Source: Apricaphanius iberus (lineage: Eukaryota > Chordata > Actinopteri > Cyprinodontiformes > Aphaniidae). From it: 64,000 nt of DNA. Position 1 is the stretch's first letter. Each line of letters opens with the position of its first letter. The stretch covers positions 67,001 through 131,000 of the forward strand of contig JAPXFQ010000344.1 of the NCBI GenBank assembly GCA_028564705.1, read 5' to 3'. The notes under the pieces are model-generated. The model did not search any database. It saw nothing but the letters and a program-made list of their open reading frames with translations, and was not told the DNA's origin. Position numbers and translations under genes: made by a program. Positions 11,962 through 23,059 of the stretch are shown piece by piece.

Positions 11962-13460
11962 CCATCTGGCTCCCAAGATGATGTGCTACCTACACACTTT
12001 TTCAAGGATGTTTTCCCTTCAATTGGTCCCTGTGTTTTAACTATAATTAATAGTAGTTTAGAGTCTGGCTGTGTCCCAATCCCTCTCAAGCATGCCGCAG
12101 TTACCCCACTTCTTAAAAAACCTGGGCTGGATCCATCTGACCCCGTAAATTTTAGGCCCATTTCTCAATTACCCTTTCTTGGTAAAGCCCTTGAGAAGGT
12201 GGTGTACAACTGCCTAATGGATTTTTTAATTGAACAACGCTGTTTCAAGCCTTTCCAATCTGGATTCAGGGCTGGTCATGGTACTGAGTCTTCGCTGTTA
12301 ATAAATTATGTCTTTATAGCTAACGATAGAGGGGATGCTGTGTTGCTTTTACTACTGGACTTGTCTGCTGCATTCGATACAATCGACCATGCCATCCTGC
12401 TAACCCGTCTACAGCAATGGGTAGGGATGTCTAGCCTTGCTCTGGACTGGGTTAGGTCCTACTTGACTGATAGATGATTCCATGTGAATATTGGCAACTC
12501 TTCATCAGCTTCTTCCGACCTGTCCTGGGGTGTTCCACAAGGTTCTATCCTTGGCCCCCTTCGTTCCTCGCTTTGCCTATTACCCTTAGGTGTAATATTC
12601 CGTAAGCACAAGGTTAGCTGTCACCTATAGGCTGATGACTGCCAAGTTTACTGCCCTTTGACAAAAAGTTCGGAGAGTGCTGTTAAGACCCTGTTAGCTT
12701 GCCTAGAGGAAGTAAATGCTTGGTTGGCTAACAGCTTTGTGAACCTGAACGAAGATAAAACGGAGGCCATTGTCTTTACACCTAATACTAGAGGCTCTGT
12801 CAAACGGGCTTTAGACCTTGACCATCTGGCTGTTTTTCAGAAAGATCTGGTCACCAATCTTGGGGTCAAACTGGACTCAGGTCTTAAATTTGATGCCCAT
12901 ATTAACTGTATTGTTAAGTCCTGTTTCTTTCATCTTCATCGCCTGGCGAAAATTAAGCGTTTGTTGTCCCGTGCCCACCTGGAAACAGTTGTCCACGCTT
13001 TTGTTACTTCTCGCCTGGACTACTGTAATTCTCTATACAGCAGTCTTAATCAGGCCTCGCTAAATCGGCTCCAGGTTGTGCAGAATACTGCTGCCAGATT
13101 TTTAACAGGCACTAGACGCTATGAGCACATCACACCTGTCCTGGCCTCCCTACTCTGGCTTCCCATTTCGTACAGGACTCAATTCAAAATTCTTGATTTT
13201 GTTTTTAACTGCCTCCAGGGCGCTGCACCATCGTATAAGATGGATCTTTAGACTCTGTACCCCCCCCCCCCCCCCGAGAGCTGCGTTCAAGTGACCACAA
13301 CCTGTTAGTAGTCCCACGCGTTAAATGCCCTTCAAAGGAGGGTTGAGCTTTCTCAAATATGGCTCCTAGGCTCTGGAATGCATTACCACTCGTTGTGAGG
13401 TGTGCGCCAACGCTGTCGCTTCAAGAAGCAGCTAAAGACACACTTTTATACTCTTGCTTT
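11962..13460 (+). pseudogene. Degenerate L2 reverse transcriptase reading frame
   Basis: The RT frame (same phase as 11983) stays open from the element start to 13251, except for stops at 12475-12477 and 12628-12630. The second stop is a TAG in the place of the tyrosine of the catalytic YADD box, so CHL-stop-ADD is read. The region after GVPQGSILGP is also short and altered where a hydrophobic stretch would stand. After 13251 a homopolymer of C at about 13261-13275 breaks the frame, but RALRSS-like and APRLWNALP-like sequence continues to about 13460. It cannot make an active polymerase. Confidence 0.92.
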
Positions 13461-13640
13461 TAGGGTTACCCAATAATAATTTTAGTTTTTATATACTTCT
13501 GGTTTTCTCTTGGATTTTTAGTGGTTTTGCTTGGTTTTTATGTGTTTGTTTATATATATGTGTATGGTTTTGCTGTGTTCAGCACTTTGGATGCTATTTG
13601 GCCACTAAACGCGCTATACAAATAAAGAATGATGATGATG
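11962..13640 (+). mobile_element. L2-clade (CR1 superfamily) LINE, 5'-truncated
   Basis: Non-LTR retrotransposon fragment holding the second part of the endonuclease-RT protein and the 3' end. The reverse transcriptase signatures are those of fish L2 elements: VTPLLKKPGLDP, FRPISQLPFLGKALEKVV, FQSGFRAGHGTES, LLDLSAAFDTIDHAIL, GVPQGSILGP and APRLWNALP. The 3' end, GCTATACAAATAAAGA followed by GATGATGATG, matches the short-repeat tail of L2 rather than a poly-A. AAGTGG occurs on both sides (11956-11961 and 13641-13646), a candidate target duplication. The 5' part is missing, as is usual for LINE copies. Confidence 0.93.
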
Positions 13641-15394
13641 AAGTGGATCTTAACCAACATGTTAACGTTTTTAACTAGCATTTAAGCCAACACTAGCACT
13701 TAAGCCAACATAATTGTGTAAGCTAAAGCTGACTTAAAAGCTAAATTACTGTATGGTTTATGTTAGTGTTTAATGCCATGCTAGTTTTAGCCTACAAGCT
13801 ACCTGTAGCATTTTAGCTAACAATAGCAATGCAATTTTTCTAGTTGCTGTTTACCTTTGGGAAACTTTACAAATGACAACCCGTAATAATGTGACCAGGT
13901 CTGTCCTCAACAGCAACTGTTCATTATTTCAAAGAACGCGGTTCATCAAGCGGTGCTGTGTTTTTGTTAAACTGTAAAAAAAAAAAAAAAACTTGTTAGG
14001 CTTAAAGGTCACAGAAAATGTTAATGTGTCTCATGATGGAGTGTTTCCTCGTGTTCTTTACATATTCAGGTATATGGGATTATTCCCTTTTTTCTCCCTC
14101 CGTGATTGTCTGGTGAACTTTGCTGATCCTGGATCAGTATGCTGGCGGCCTAGTAACAGCTGCTGAAGCTTCCTGGTCTTGCTGACGAAGGTGCTGAATG
14201 CTCTGAGTGAACCGAAGCCATCATGGCTCCATGTGGGCTTCAGCTTATAGGTGGAGCTGATATGTGCGTGGTTGCAGGAGTGACGTTCATACATGCTCTC
14301 ACACGTGCTCTGCAGGAACGCCGTGGGAGTTCATCTGCATCTCTGCCTCCTAGCACAGCAGGCGGGTCAGCGCTGCAGCAACACGTCACATTAATGAAGT
14401 CAGATTTCCTGTTGGAACAGGGAAGCTGTTTATCCACAGTCATCTTGAGTCCTAACGAATCCAGACGTCACGTAAAACTCCCCATCCAAACTTCCGACCC
14501 TCTGGTTCAGTTTTATCTGCCTTTAAATTAAAAATAGACCTGCATTCATCCATATTAACGTGAACTGTTTGTTTTTTTTTGTTTTCTGAGCTGTGTCTCT
14601 GAAGATTTAAATGATGAAATATGCATGCTCACTGTTTATTAATATTTACTCTGGCTTCTTACAAACGAGCAGATAAATATTGTGAGCGATCACTGCGGCT
14701 TCATGCAGTTATTAAAACAGTTAAAACCATCCATCAGGCCTCTCTGCAGCCTGAGAGCCTGAAGCAGGAGTAATATTCTCACTTAATATCTGGTACTGAT
14801 CTGTGCAGAAACTTTATTAAGATGTGTTTGCGTTGAGATGAAGCTCTGAGAGAAAAAGGTTTCTGTTCCAAACATGGAATCCTGATTCTCCAGTTTCCCT
14901 TCATCCTCCCCAGATCCGAGGTCAGGCTGCAGAGGTTTCACCATGGCTCCAAAACAAGAATATAGATGAATGTGTTTAAGATTAGCAACGTGGTTTGAAT
15001 ACACATTCTTACCAATCTGAGACCTGATGAATGCCAGACCTGGAGAATCAAGAAACCCCCCCACCCCCGGCAGCATGAAGTAGGCTGAAAGATCGCAATG
15101 AGCCACACATCACACCCCGATGTACATGTAAAAAACCTGAAGAACAGACAAAAAAACAATGGAAAGGGCTTGCAGAACCACCGCTGAGGTTCTGTACTCC
15201 TGAGAACCAAGATCCACACAAGGAGAACATCTGGAGCAGAGGAGGACCTTCCCAGGAGAGGCTGACCTACCAGAATTACTCCAAGATCTCATCGTTGACT
15301 CTTCCAGGAAGCCCAGAACAACCCAGAACTTTCCGGCGCAGCTTGTAAAGTCTGATTTCGTAGCCTTTAAGAAGATATATCTGTGTCCATGTTA
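13641..15394. other. Non-coding stretch, nothing recognised beyond repeat words
   Basis: The first 220 bp continue the GCTAAC-rich repeat interrupted by the LINE. The remainder is ordinary; overlapping frames at 14058-14531 and 14783-15292 on both strands show no domain. Confidence 0.5.
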
Positions 15395-16214
15395 ATTATT
15401 AATTTATGTCACAGTTTCAAACCTAACTTAACTGTTAAGCTTCAAACTATTTACTGTGTAAAAATAAATCTTTAATCTACTTGTATTTAGCTGATATGCT
15501 AATTTACTTGCCGATAAGTGGACTACCAAAATGAAAGCTGGAATTTGCGAACCTCAATATAAACTGCTGGTGCAAATGAATGTAACTGAATACCATTGTT
15601 TGTTTTTTATCCCAAAATGTCCAACATTTCATCTTAAAGTGATATTCCACTGTTAAGTAAAATCTGTCTGTTGTCATGTTCCACAGAGTTAGATATGAGG
15701 GGAAAAAAACATTTTGTAAACAGCCTAGTAATTCCCCTGATCTGGCAGCAATCAAGTTTTTTTAGCTTAGCGTAAACCAATGTAAGTGAACGGGAACTAC
15801 TAGTATGCTAGTACATTGGTGTACAACATCCCTTTAAAACGTAGGATGAGCCAATTTAAAAGGCAACACAGACGTTTAACAATGGATTTACAGTAACGGT
15901 GATGCACCAGCAGCTGGAGGTTATTTAGACTATCAAGCTTTTATTCTGATAGTTCACTTCCGCCTATCAACAACTGAATTTGAATATTAGCTAAATATTC
16001 TAGCAACTTAAACTGGTTTAGCTTCAAACTAAACATTTAGTCGGTCGACTAACCAGTTTTGTTTAAAAGTCAATATTAAACCTCGAACTAAATACTTTGT
16101 TACTAAGCTAAATATTTAGCTAGCTAGTTCAAAGATATAAATATAGCTAGCCGGCTTAGCTTGCTAGCTAAATATTTAGCTTAAAATCCTAATATTTACT
16201 TAGAAACTATTATA
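15395..16214. repeat. Snap-back AAATATTTAGC family, copy F2 (interrupted)
   Basis: It begins with AATTTATGTCACAGTTTCAA, has the core start AAGTGGACTACCAAAATG at 15517 and the inverted core end CTTTTATTCTGATAGTTCAC near 15940, then a right arm of TAAATATTTAGCTAGC words to about 16200. A 196-bp TTAA-flanked element sits inside the core. The right terminal repeat is replaced by the element at 16219. Confidence 0.75.
15638..15833. mobile_element. 196-bp TTAA-flanked MITE (family A)
   Basis: TTAA stands at 15634-15637 and again at 15834-15837. The ends are AGTGATATTCCACT and (reverse complement) AGGGATGTTGTACA. The surrounding core, ACATTTCATC-TTAA and TTAA-AACGTAGGATGAG, is uninterrupted with a single TTAA in copy F1 at 10286-10289, which is therefore an empty site. 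An inverted relative lies near 58590-58785. Target TTAA duplication suggests piggyBac-type mobilisation; no transposase is encoded. Confidence 0.8.
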
Positions 16215-16218
16215 TTAA

Positions 16219-16723
16219 AGGTTAAATATGTAAGAATTTTACTGTGAATTAATCACACAACCGTCTAATGTCTCAACCATGTTGGTAGGAAAGTTGCAAT
16301 GAAACAGATTTCAATCTGAGCCAGCTGGGTGGTTTAAATTCCTGTCATTTTAAAAACGCCGCTACAGGATGTATAGTTACTGTTGTTAATGTCTGTCCCG
16401 CTACCATTCTTCCTGGTTCCAGAGCCAATCACAAGTGAACCTACAAGGTCGCCAAGTCTTCAACACCAAGGCTGCGCTGCCATTTGTAATCTGACACCAA
16501 CCGGGCTATAGGCTAACGTTGAGCTAACAATGCTAGCAGTAAATTAGGAAACAGTAGTCTGCTCTAGGAATATCTCAAGCTACTTTTTCAATAACCACCA
16601 ACTCTATATTGTAGTGAAATGTTTTATCTACTTATCAGTTTATTGTGTGTAACTCAATAAAACTCACGAACGGGGGCAGTACTCCAATTTGACCACAAGA
16701 TGTCAATCTCATATATTGTACCT
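16219..16723. mobile_element. 505-bp TTAA-flanked nonautonomous element (family B), intact copy
   Basis: TTAA at 16215-16218 and 16724-16727 flanks ends AGGTTAAATATGTAAG and (reverse complement) AGGTACAATATATG. The interior includes AATTAATCACACAACCGTC, TGGTTCCAGAGCCAATCAC and GACCACAAGATGTCAATC. A second copy with the same order of motifs is split across 56653-59476. No coding capacity. Confidence 0.75.
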
Positions 16724-16727
16724 TTAA

Positions 16728-18685
16728 TAAATGAATACATAAAAAAAATAGTAAAAAAAAAAAAATATTTTTCTTTTACGACAGAGTTAATAACCCATTT
16801 TTTTATTTTAAGGTTTGTGTAACTTTCTGCAGGCCTCTTTGCCTCAGTCATGATTCAACAATCATCAGAACATCCTGATGATCCCCCACCCGGCCACAGG
16901 CAGAAGGTCCATGAATAATTTAGCGTTGGTGGGCGAGGAGGGAGACCACTAACCCACATAGAGGTCTCCAGCAGAGAGGAGCGATCGTGTCCGGTGAGGA
17001 ATGGAGCCACGACCTGGTCAGGAACAACCTCAGATAGATAGAAGTGGAAAATATAGATGCTGCATTACTGGAGGAATGCGTTATTTTTCGTTTTTTTATT
17101 AAAAGATTAGAGGTACAATCAGGAATATTTCTGAGTGGTTGTAGATCATCTGATGGCAGATTCCTCTGTAAAACCAGTGATGAAACGTTTAATCTCTGGG
17201 TGGTCCACACCAACGGACACGGTGACTTCCTCCTCACTGGAACACCAGTGGCCACTATAATAGGTACACCTCGTTAGGTTAGTCCAGGGTGGGACGTTCG
17301 TTTTGCCTTCATGCTTCTCTGCAAGGATTCAGAGGAATTAGTAAATTGCCGTTCTCTTCATAACCGCTCGTGACTGCCTTCTCCTTTTACGTGACACAAA
17401 ACTGAAACTCCTTATACAGATGAGCTCAGAATCATTGGCATTTAGTTCGTTAAACTCCGTTAACGCAGAAGAGTAATTTGGGAGGAATTTGTCTCTGATA
17501 GAAAACCAGACATGCAGGTAATAAAAGAATCTAATTATTTAATTTATAGTTTATTAAATGAATGACACGTTGATGTTTACATGATCCCTATCCTAATCTG
17601 GGCTCCTCTCTTAGTATCACTTCCAATCAGAGCTTTACCTACCATCAGACGGAGCTTTACTGCTGCTGAAGATGGGTCCGGTGAGTCCTGCAGAGTTTCC
17701 CCAGCAGGTGCATAGTTAAAAGTCTGACGAGTCCGTGCTCGTTCTCTGGTCTTAACCTTTTATTAGTTCTACAAACCAGTAATAAAAGCTCCTGCCATCC
17801 GGACTCCCAGGCTGCAGCCCCTAAAACGCAGACAATAAAAGACAGAAAGCCCTTTCCGCTCTGCAGTCATTTACCTAAAGCAGAAAAACAAAAAGTCGTT
17901 TATCTTCCAGAGGAAGTTAAAGCAGCAGCAGCAGCTTTTAACTAATGCTTCTGTCAGCAATGAAAAGACGACTCATTAATTGTTTCTTTGAATCTGTTCT
18001 GGTGAGTACTGCAGAGGACGTTTTGCTTTTTAAACCTGGAGGAACTCAGGTGGGACACACCCAGAACCGGGGTTGTCAAAATAATCGATACCTGGATATT
18101 AATCGATACTAAAACTGGTATCTAAAGTAGATATTATTCTTACTTTAAGACTTTGTTATTTAAAGTTTCAAATTGTGTTATCTTTCACCCGTGGTGATCA
18201 CTTTTAAAAAAAACAGCAGATTGATTTAATTTATGCACTCCAGGGATGGGCGATTAATCGATAAAATCGATTAATCGATCCTCCTGACCGACCCGTCCAT
18301 TATACTTGCTGTCTCAGGTGGAGAGAACCTGGAGAGCAGAAAACAGAGACTGAATTTCCTGCGGCAGCACTGGCCCTGGGGAAGCACAACAAAGCCTGTC
18401 TTATTTTAATAAGAGTGAAGAAGTGAATCTGCGCTCGACCCTAATGAGACTTCCCAGCTGATAGGGCAAAGCAGCAGCAGGAACATCTGCTTTATGGTTC
18501 ATCCTGAACCCAAATTTAAAAAGGCTTAGAAGCTTAAATAACAGCTAAAGATGTTAAAATCCAAATATTAACAACAGAAAATAAATAAATGTTTTAAACA
18601 CTTCATGAATCTGATTCTTGGATCCTAAGCAGGAGACCGTGAGGTGCCATTTGTAAAGTCAGAAGCTCTAACTCATATTTATAAC
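16728..18685. other. Non-coding stretch with two short hAT-like ends
   Basis: Mostly unremarkable. Around 18075-18130 (GTCAAAATAATCGATACC) and 18245-18285 (GGGATGGGCGATTAATCGAT) are short AT-rich, ATCGAT-rich words typical of ends of fish hAT-like MITEs, but I cannot delimit elements or target duplications. Confidence 0.4.
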
Positions 18686-18689
18686 CAAG

Positions 18690-20065
18690 TAATCACTTAA
18701 TTTATAAATGTCACATATTTAAACAAAATATTTAGTTAGTAAATTAAATAAGCGTAATATTGAGCTAACAAGTTTATCTTAGTAGCTAAATATTTAGCTT
18801 GAAGTTAAATATTTGCTTTGTAACTTGCCATTAAGCAGAAGCGGACTATCAAAATAAAGGCTGATACTTCCTGACTCCTTTATAATCTTGTGCTGCTGGT
18901 GAAGTACTGCTGCTGTAAATCCATCGGTAAACGTCAGCGTCGCCGTTCTGTTTTAGCTCAAATGTTGAACATGTCGGGATGAAAATAGATGATGATAAAG
19001 AGATGGCAATCATTCTCGCTAGCAGTTCAAATAAAATTTTGCAAGACCCAGCTTTAATTTTGGTAGTCCACTTCCACCTATTGGCAACTCAATGTGTATA
19101 TTAGAAAAATATTTAGCACAAAGCAAAATATTTAGCTAGGCAGCTTAACTTGCTAATTACAAATTTAGTTTTAAACTAACTATTTAGCTAGCAGGTTTAG
19201 CTTGCTAGCTAAATATTAAGCTGGAAGCTAAAGGATTCTAAATAATTATCTTAGAACTAAATATTTAACTCAAAGCTAAATATTTAGCCAATGTGCGATA
19301 TCCCTTGCCAACAAGCGGGAGGGGATTATCAAAATAAAAGCTGGGTCTTCCAAACCTGCTGCTGGGCATCAGCTGTTGCTCTATATCCATCAATAAACGT
19401 CTGTATCATTAAAATGGCTCATCCAATGTTTTTAGCTAAAGTGTTGAACATGTCAGGATGAAAATAAACGATGATAAACAGTTGAAATTCAGTCTCACCA
19501 GCAGTTTATATAAAAGTTTGCAAAATCCAGCTTTAATTTTGGTAGTCCACTTCCACCTATCAGCAGGTAAATTCGCACATTAGCTCAGAGCTAAATATTT
19601 GGGTAGCCAGTTTAGCTTACTAGTAATATATTTATCTTTAAACTAAATAATTAGCTCAGAGCTTATTATTTAGCTAGCCAGTTTAGCTTGCTAGCTATAT
19701 ATTTAAGTTGAAGCTAACGGGCTGTAAATATTTAGCTTCAAACCAAGCATTTTACTCAGAACTAAGTATTTAGCCAGTGTTCTGTATCAGTTGCCAATAA
19801 CCGGAAGTGGACTATCAAAATAAAAGCTGGGTCTTTTCAAACCTCTGTTTAAACTCCAGCTGCTGGTAGCTCGCTGTGATGTTAATTCCATCGGTAAACG
19901 TCTTCATTGCCATTAAAACAGCTCATTTGGATATTAGCTAATTATTTAGCTCTGTGCTTAAAATTTAGCTAGCCAGCTTAGTTTGCTAGCTAACATTTAG
20001 CTTTAGACTAAACATTTAGCTAGCTAACTTATTATTTAGTTTGAAGCTTTGACATTTAAAAATGA
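18690..20065. repeat. Snap-back AAATATTTAGC family, copy F3 (tandem cores)
   Basis: Starts with AATTTATAAATGTCACATAT, then arm words. Core starts GCGGACTATCAAAATAAAGG (18841), GGGGATTATCAAAATAAAAG (19321) and AGTGGACTATCAAAATAAAA (19807) recur about 480-490 bp apart. The first two are followed by inverted core ends with AATTTTGGTAGTCCACTTCC near 19055 and 19537. Between cores lie TAAATATTTAGC arms. This is a higher-order tandem of core plus arm. Confidence 0.75.
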
Positions 20066-21106
20066 ATTAATAACATGGACACAGACATAACCCCACCCCA
20101 CCCATTTTTTTTCTTTTAGGCTAAATTAGCTAAATTATTGCTTTCAACATTTAACTTTTTTACGTTACAACTAATAATCAGTCCTGATTTAAAGGAAAAC
20201 AACAGTTTTGACACATCTCAGGTTTTTTTTAGGCAGTTTGTTCTGTATCTGAGGTGGAGCATAAACTAACTGCCGCCTCATCTTGTCTGGTTCTGGGGAC
20301 ACTGAGTCAGCAGGTTTCTGAAGATCTGACGGGTCTGGATGGTTCTTACCCAACCGGGAAGCCAAACTAACCTCAGACCTGATGGAAACTGGGGTCACTG
20401 TGGTCTGGTTGGCCTTTAAACATCCAGCTTCTGTAAATTCCTCAAGTATCTAACCTGATTCACCTAACTTCTGATCCATAGGATGCGGCAGACCTCCAGT
20501 TGTCCCAATAAAACCAGTAAAAAACGACATAATACACCCAGAACAGCAGCTGGTCTCAGACTGCAACCATTTAGGGTCAAAACAATCCATCATGTTCGGA
20601 TTCATGCAGATGAAACGGTTGGTATAGGAGGAGAGGAGACGGCCTGATTCTCTGGTGTCCTGCAACATCCCTCCTCCTCCTCGTCTGCATTCACATCAGC
20701 TGCTGCTGAAGCAGCTCAGCAGGATTTCCATTTTCAGCCTGATATAAAATTTATTGCCCGTTGGCTGCTGAGATCAAATGCATGTTTGTTCGCCTGCCCT
20801 GCTTTCTGTTGGCCTCACCCACACCAACACCTGCTGTGTTATAAACCACTGACTCGGGATCAGATCTGCCTGCTCTTACTTTAGCAGCGTTGCAAGCAAT
20901 CCGAACCGACGTTCTATAATGGTATGGTAGGGAGGCTGTCGCCGTTTCTTAAAAGTTGATTAATCTTCTCGCCCAAAGAAGAGTAGGAGCTCGTCCCAGA
21001 GGTTGGCAGCAAAGTATCTAATCAGCGGAACGACCATCACACCCTAAACTGACGACCAAGGGTCTCAGTTATAAAGCATTTCCTAGAATCCTTACTAAAA
21101 GCGTAC
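20066..21106. other. Non-coding stretch, nothing recognised
   Basis: Ordinary composition. Frames at 20189-20398 and 20450-20668 on the minus strand have no recognisable domain. Confidence 0.5.
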
Positions 21107-21219
21107 TTAAAGAGTAACTCAGCCCCTAGCAGAGTCAAACTCCACGCACATTTTCTATTTGAAAAATGCCTCAGAATGAGTTGCTGCGTCGCTGAATACG
21201 AAGGGGGAGGGATGGGTAT

Positions 21220-21520
21220 GGAGCCGAGAGAGTCTCATAATAAATAAACCAACGCAGGGTTTCTCACGAATGCATATTCTCATTCGGAAATGCCCATGTT
21301 CTGTTTCACAAATGCACACGCGGAGGTTCAGAAATATAATTTTCAGAAACACATGTAATATAAATTCACAAATGCACACGATCTGTTTCAAAAATGCAAC
21401 CAATCTGTTTCACAAACATAATTTTGAAAAAAGCCTCAAATATATACTTACAGATCATACAAATTCCTAATTGTGCATGAACCCAGCCCGGCTTATTTAT
21501 TATGAGACTTTCTCGGCTCC
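21220..21520. repeat. 28-bp inverted repeats with a 245-bp spacer
   Basis: GGAGCCGAGAGAGTCTCATA (from 21220, arm to 21247) is answered by TATGAGACTTTCTCGGCTCC (arm 21493-21520), 27 of 28 matching. The spacer contains TTCACAAATGCACACG twice (about 21305 and 21365) and several CTGTTTCA words. The arrangement looks like a small foldback insertion or a duplicated, inverted piece of the surrounding element. Confidence 0.85.
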
Positions 21521-21589
21521 GTAGATGGGCGGGGTCCGCCTGCAGCTACAGCGGGACCGAGCGGGACGCACACACAGCCAGCCAGAAAG

Positions 21590-21808
21590 ATGCAAAGCAA
21601 TAGCGACGCGAGCTCCATTGCCTCAGAGGCGGGCAGCTATGAGGGTGAAATATTTCTCTCCACCTCGTTCAGAGGGAATAGACTAGAGGGAGGAAGGTTC
21701 TGCGGCCCTGATCCGTATCGTTTCGAGCTTATCGATCAAGCAGCACACTCCCACAGCGGCAGGATGCTGTGGTCAGAAATCAAAGCCGACGCCAGAAACT
21801 CAGGCTAA
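21590..21808 (+). pseudogene. Short CpG-rich frame, possible relic 5' exon
   Basis: A 72-codon frame starting MQSNSDASSIASEAGSYEGE and containing PDPYRFE. It lies in a locally GC-rich, CpG-rich patch with GGGCGGGG and GCGGGACC just upstream, which looks promoter-like. Several fish transposon-linked proteins begin with an acidic Ser-rich stretch and a PYxFEP motif, so this may be a decayed 5' exon of such a gene; here the motif ends in FEL, not FEP. The frame ends in TAA; a GCAGGTAGG just after could be a donor. Function unknown. Confidence 0.3.
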
Positions 21809-21993
21809 GCAGGTAGGAAAGCATCACAGTTTTAACCAGAATAGGGTGTTCCACTAACAGTTTTTTGTACAAAATGAACATTTTTACTAAAATGTACTAA
21901 AATAGCCAAAACAATGACCAATAATGACATCAATTAATACAGTTTCTCAGCAAAAAAAAAAAAAAGGGAGTTTTGGGGTGAGTTGCACTTTAA

Positions 21994-23059
21994 GCTCAAC
22001 AAAAAACGTAGGTGGTGCACACAATCTCCTGTTTACGAATCCGTCTCTCCTTTAAATGGCCTCTGGTGTTTTTTGGATCATATTCTGCCCACAATTACAC
22101 TCAGAAAGGTAGAATTGTACTTTTAGGGGTACAATGTCTTGTCAGCCTCAAAGGTACCGTGTTGTATGCTTAACTCTAGGTACCTGTTTGTGCCCTTATA
22201 CCTTTTATCGGCGCTACCTTGACAGCCAGCATTTACTTGACATGATTGACCCATCGGCTGACCACGACGTAGCCGATTTAACTCCAGCCGGTTCTGAACT
22301 ACTTCCTTGTTCCAGTTCAGTTCGTTAACACTCCTCCCAAACCAGAAACTGGATATTCATCCTCACTGTGATGGATCACAGTATACTGGATTTATTTGGA
22401 CCGGAGGCATTCGCGGCCGGAGAATCAAGTTCTGCAGTAGCTGCAGGATTGGTTCTCTGAAATCAGTCCTAAACTCATCTTTGAACAGAAGCTGGGACAG
22501 AAAAGGTACCACCACGGCATGCAGAATCCGAGTAAAAATCCAGTTACAACCAATTTCTTTAACCATGCGGCTCTGAGACTATGCGTCTGTCCGTCGTTTG
22601 TCCTAATCAGTGTGTGACTATGAGAAACAGAACGCTGCACGTCCACAGACTTGGACAGACGATATTTCTGAAAGCGTGAAACAAACTGGATCAATTTAGA
22701 GGTGATGGAGAAGTGAGAAGCTGCTAATGATGATCTAATTAAAGCTCAAGCAGCTGGTCACTAATCCAGGATTCAGCTCCCCGACTGAAAGGGGACATAA
22801 TAGGAAAAATTCACTTTTTTCTTCCCCGTTTTTGTTGCTATTTGGGTCTCTGCCGCCTCCATAAACACTCTGAATAATAGCCATCGATAAAAACATTCAC
22901 TATTATTTTCTTGCACATTTTTGCGGTCAGAAATCTTGTGCTTCTACAAAACTTTTTATTTTTTTTATTGCTCTTATTGTGATGTCACAATTAGTGCCCA
23001 TAGCGTAAAACGCCCCTAATCTGTCAAACTCCACCCAGAACTTGAAACTTTATGCCATA
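21994..23059. other. Non-coding stretch with two repeat-like parts
   Basis: Around 22095-22205 are several GGTAC words (GGGGTACAATG, AAAGGTACCGTG, CTAGGTACCTG), like a known palindromic fish repeat that I cannot delimit. From about 22790 (GGGGACATAATAGG) to 23045 is a stretch containing GTCAAACTCCACCCAGAACT; GTCAAACTCCAC also occurs at 21134. No coding signal. Confidence 0.4.

Larger units (their letters stand above)
21111..21989. mobile_element. 879-bp TTAA-flanked element (family D) with a CpG-rich reading frame
   Basis: TTAA at 21107-21110 and 21990-21993 flanks ends AGAGTAACTCAGCCCC and (reverse complement) AGTGCAACTCACCCC, about 12 of 15 matching. Inside are a foldback insert (21220-21520) and a GC-rich segment with a 72-codon frame. 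The composition of that segment is unlike the flanks. Classification as piggyBac-type is inferred only from the TTAA boundaries. Confidence 0.55.

Noticed and set aside
15634..15837. Palindromic TTAA at element ends as mere part of AT-rich flanks
   Set aside because: Paralogous copies supply an empty site with a single TTAA, so a duplication is the simpler reading here. For families B and D, without empty sites, the chance explanation remains open.
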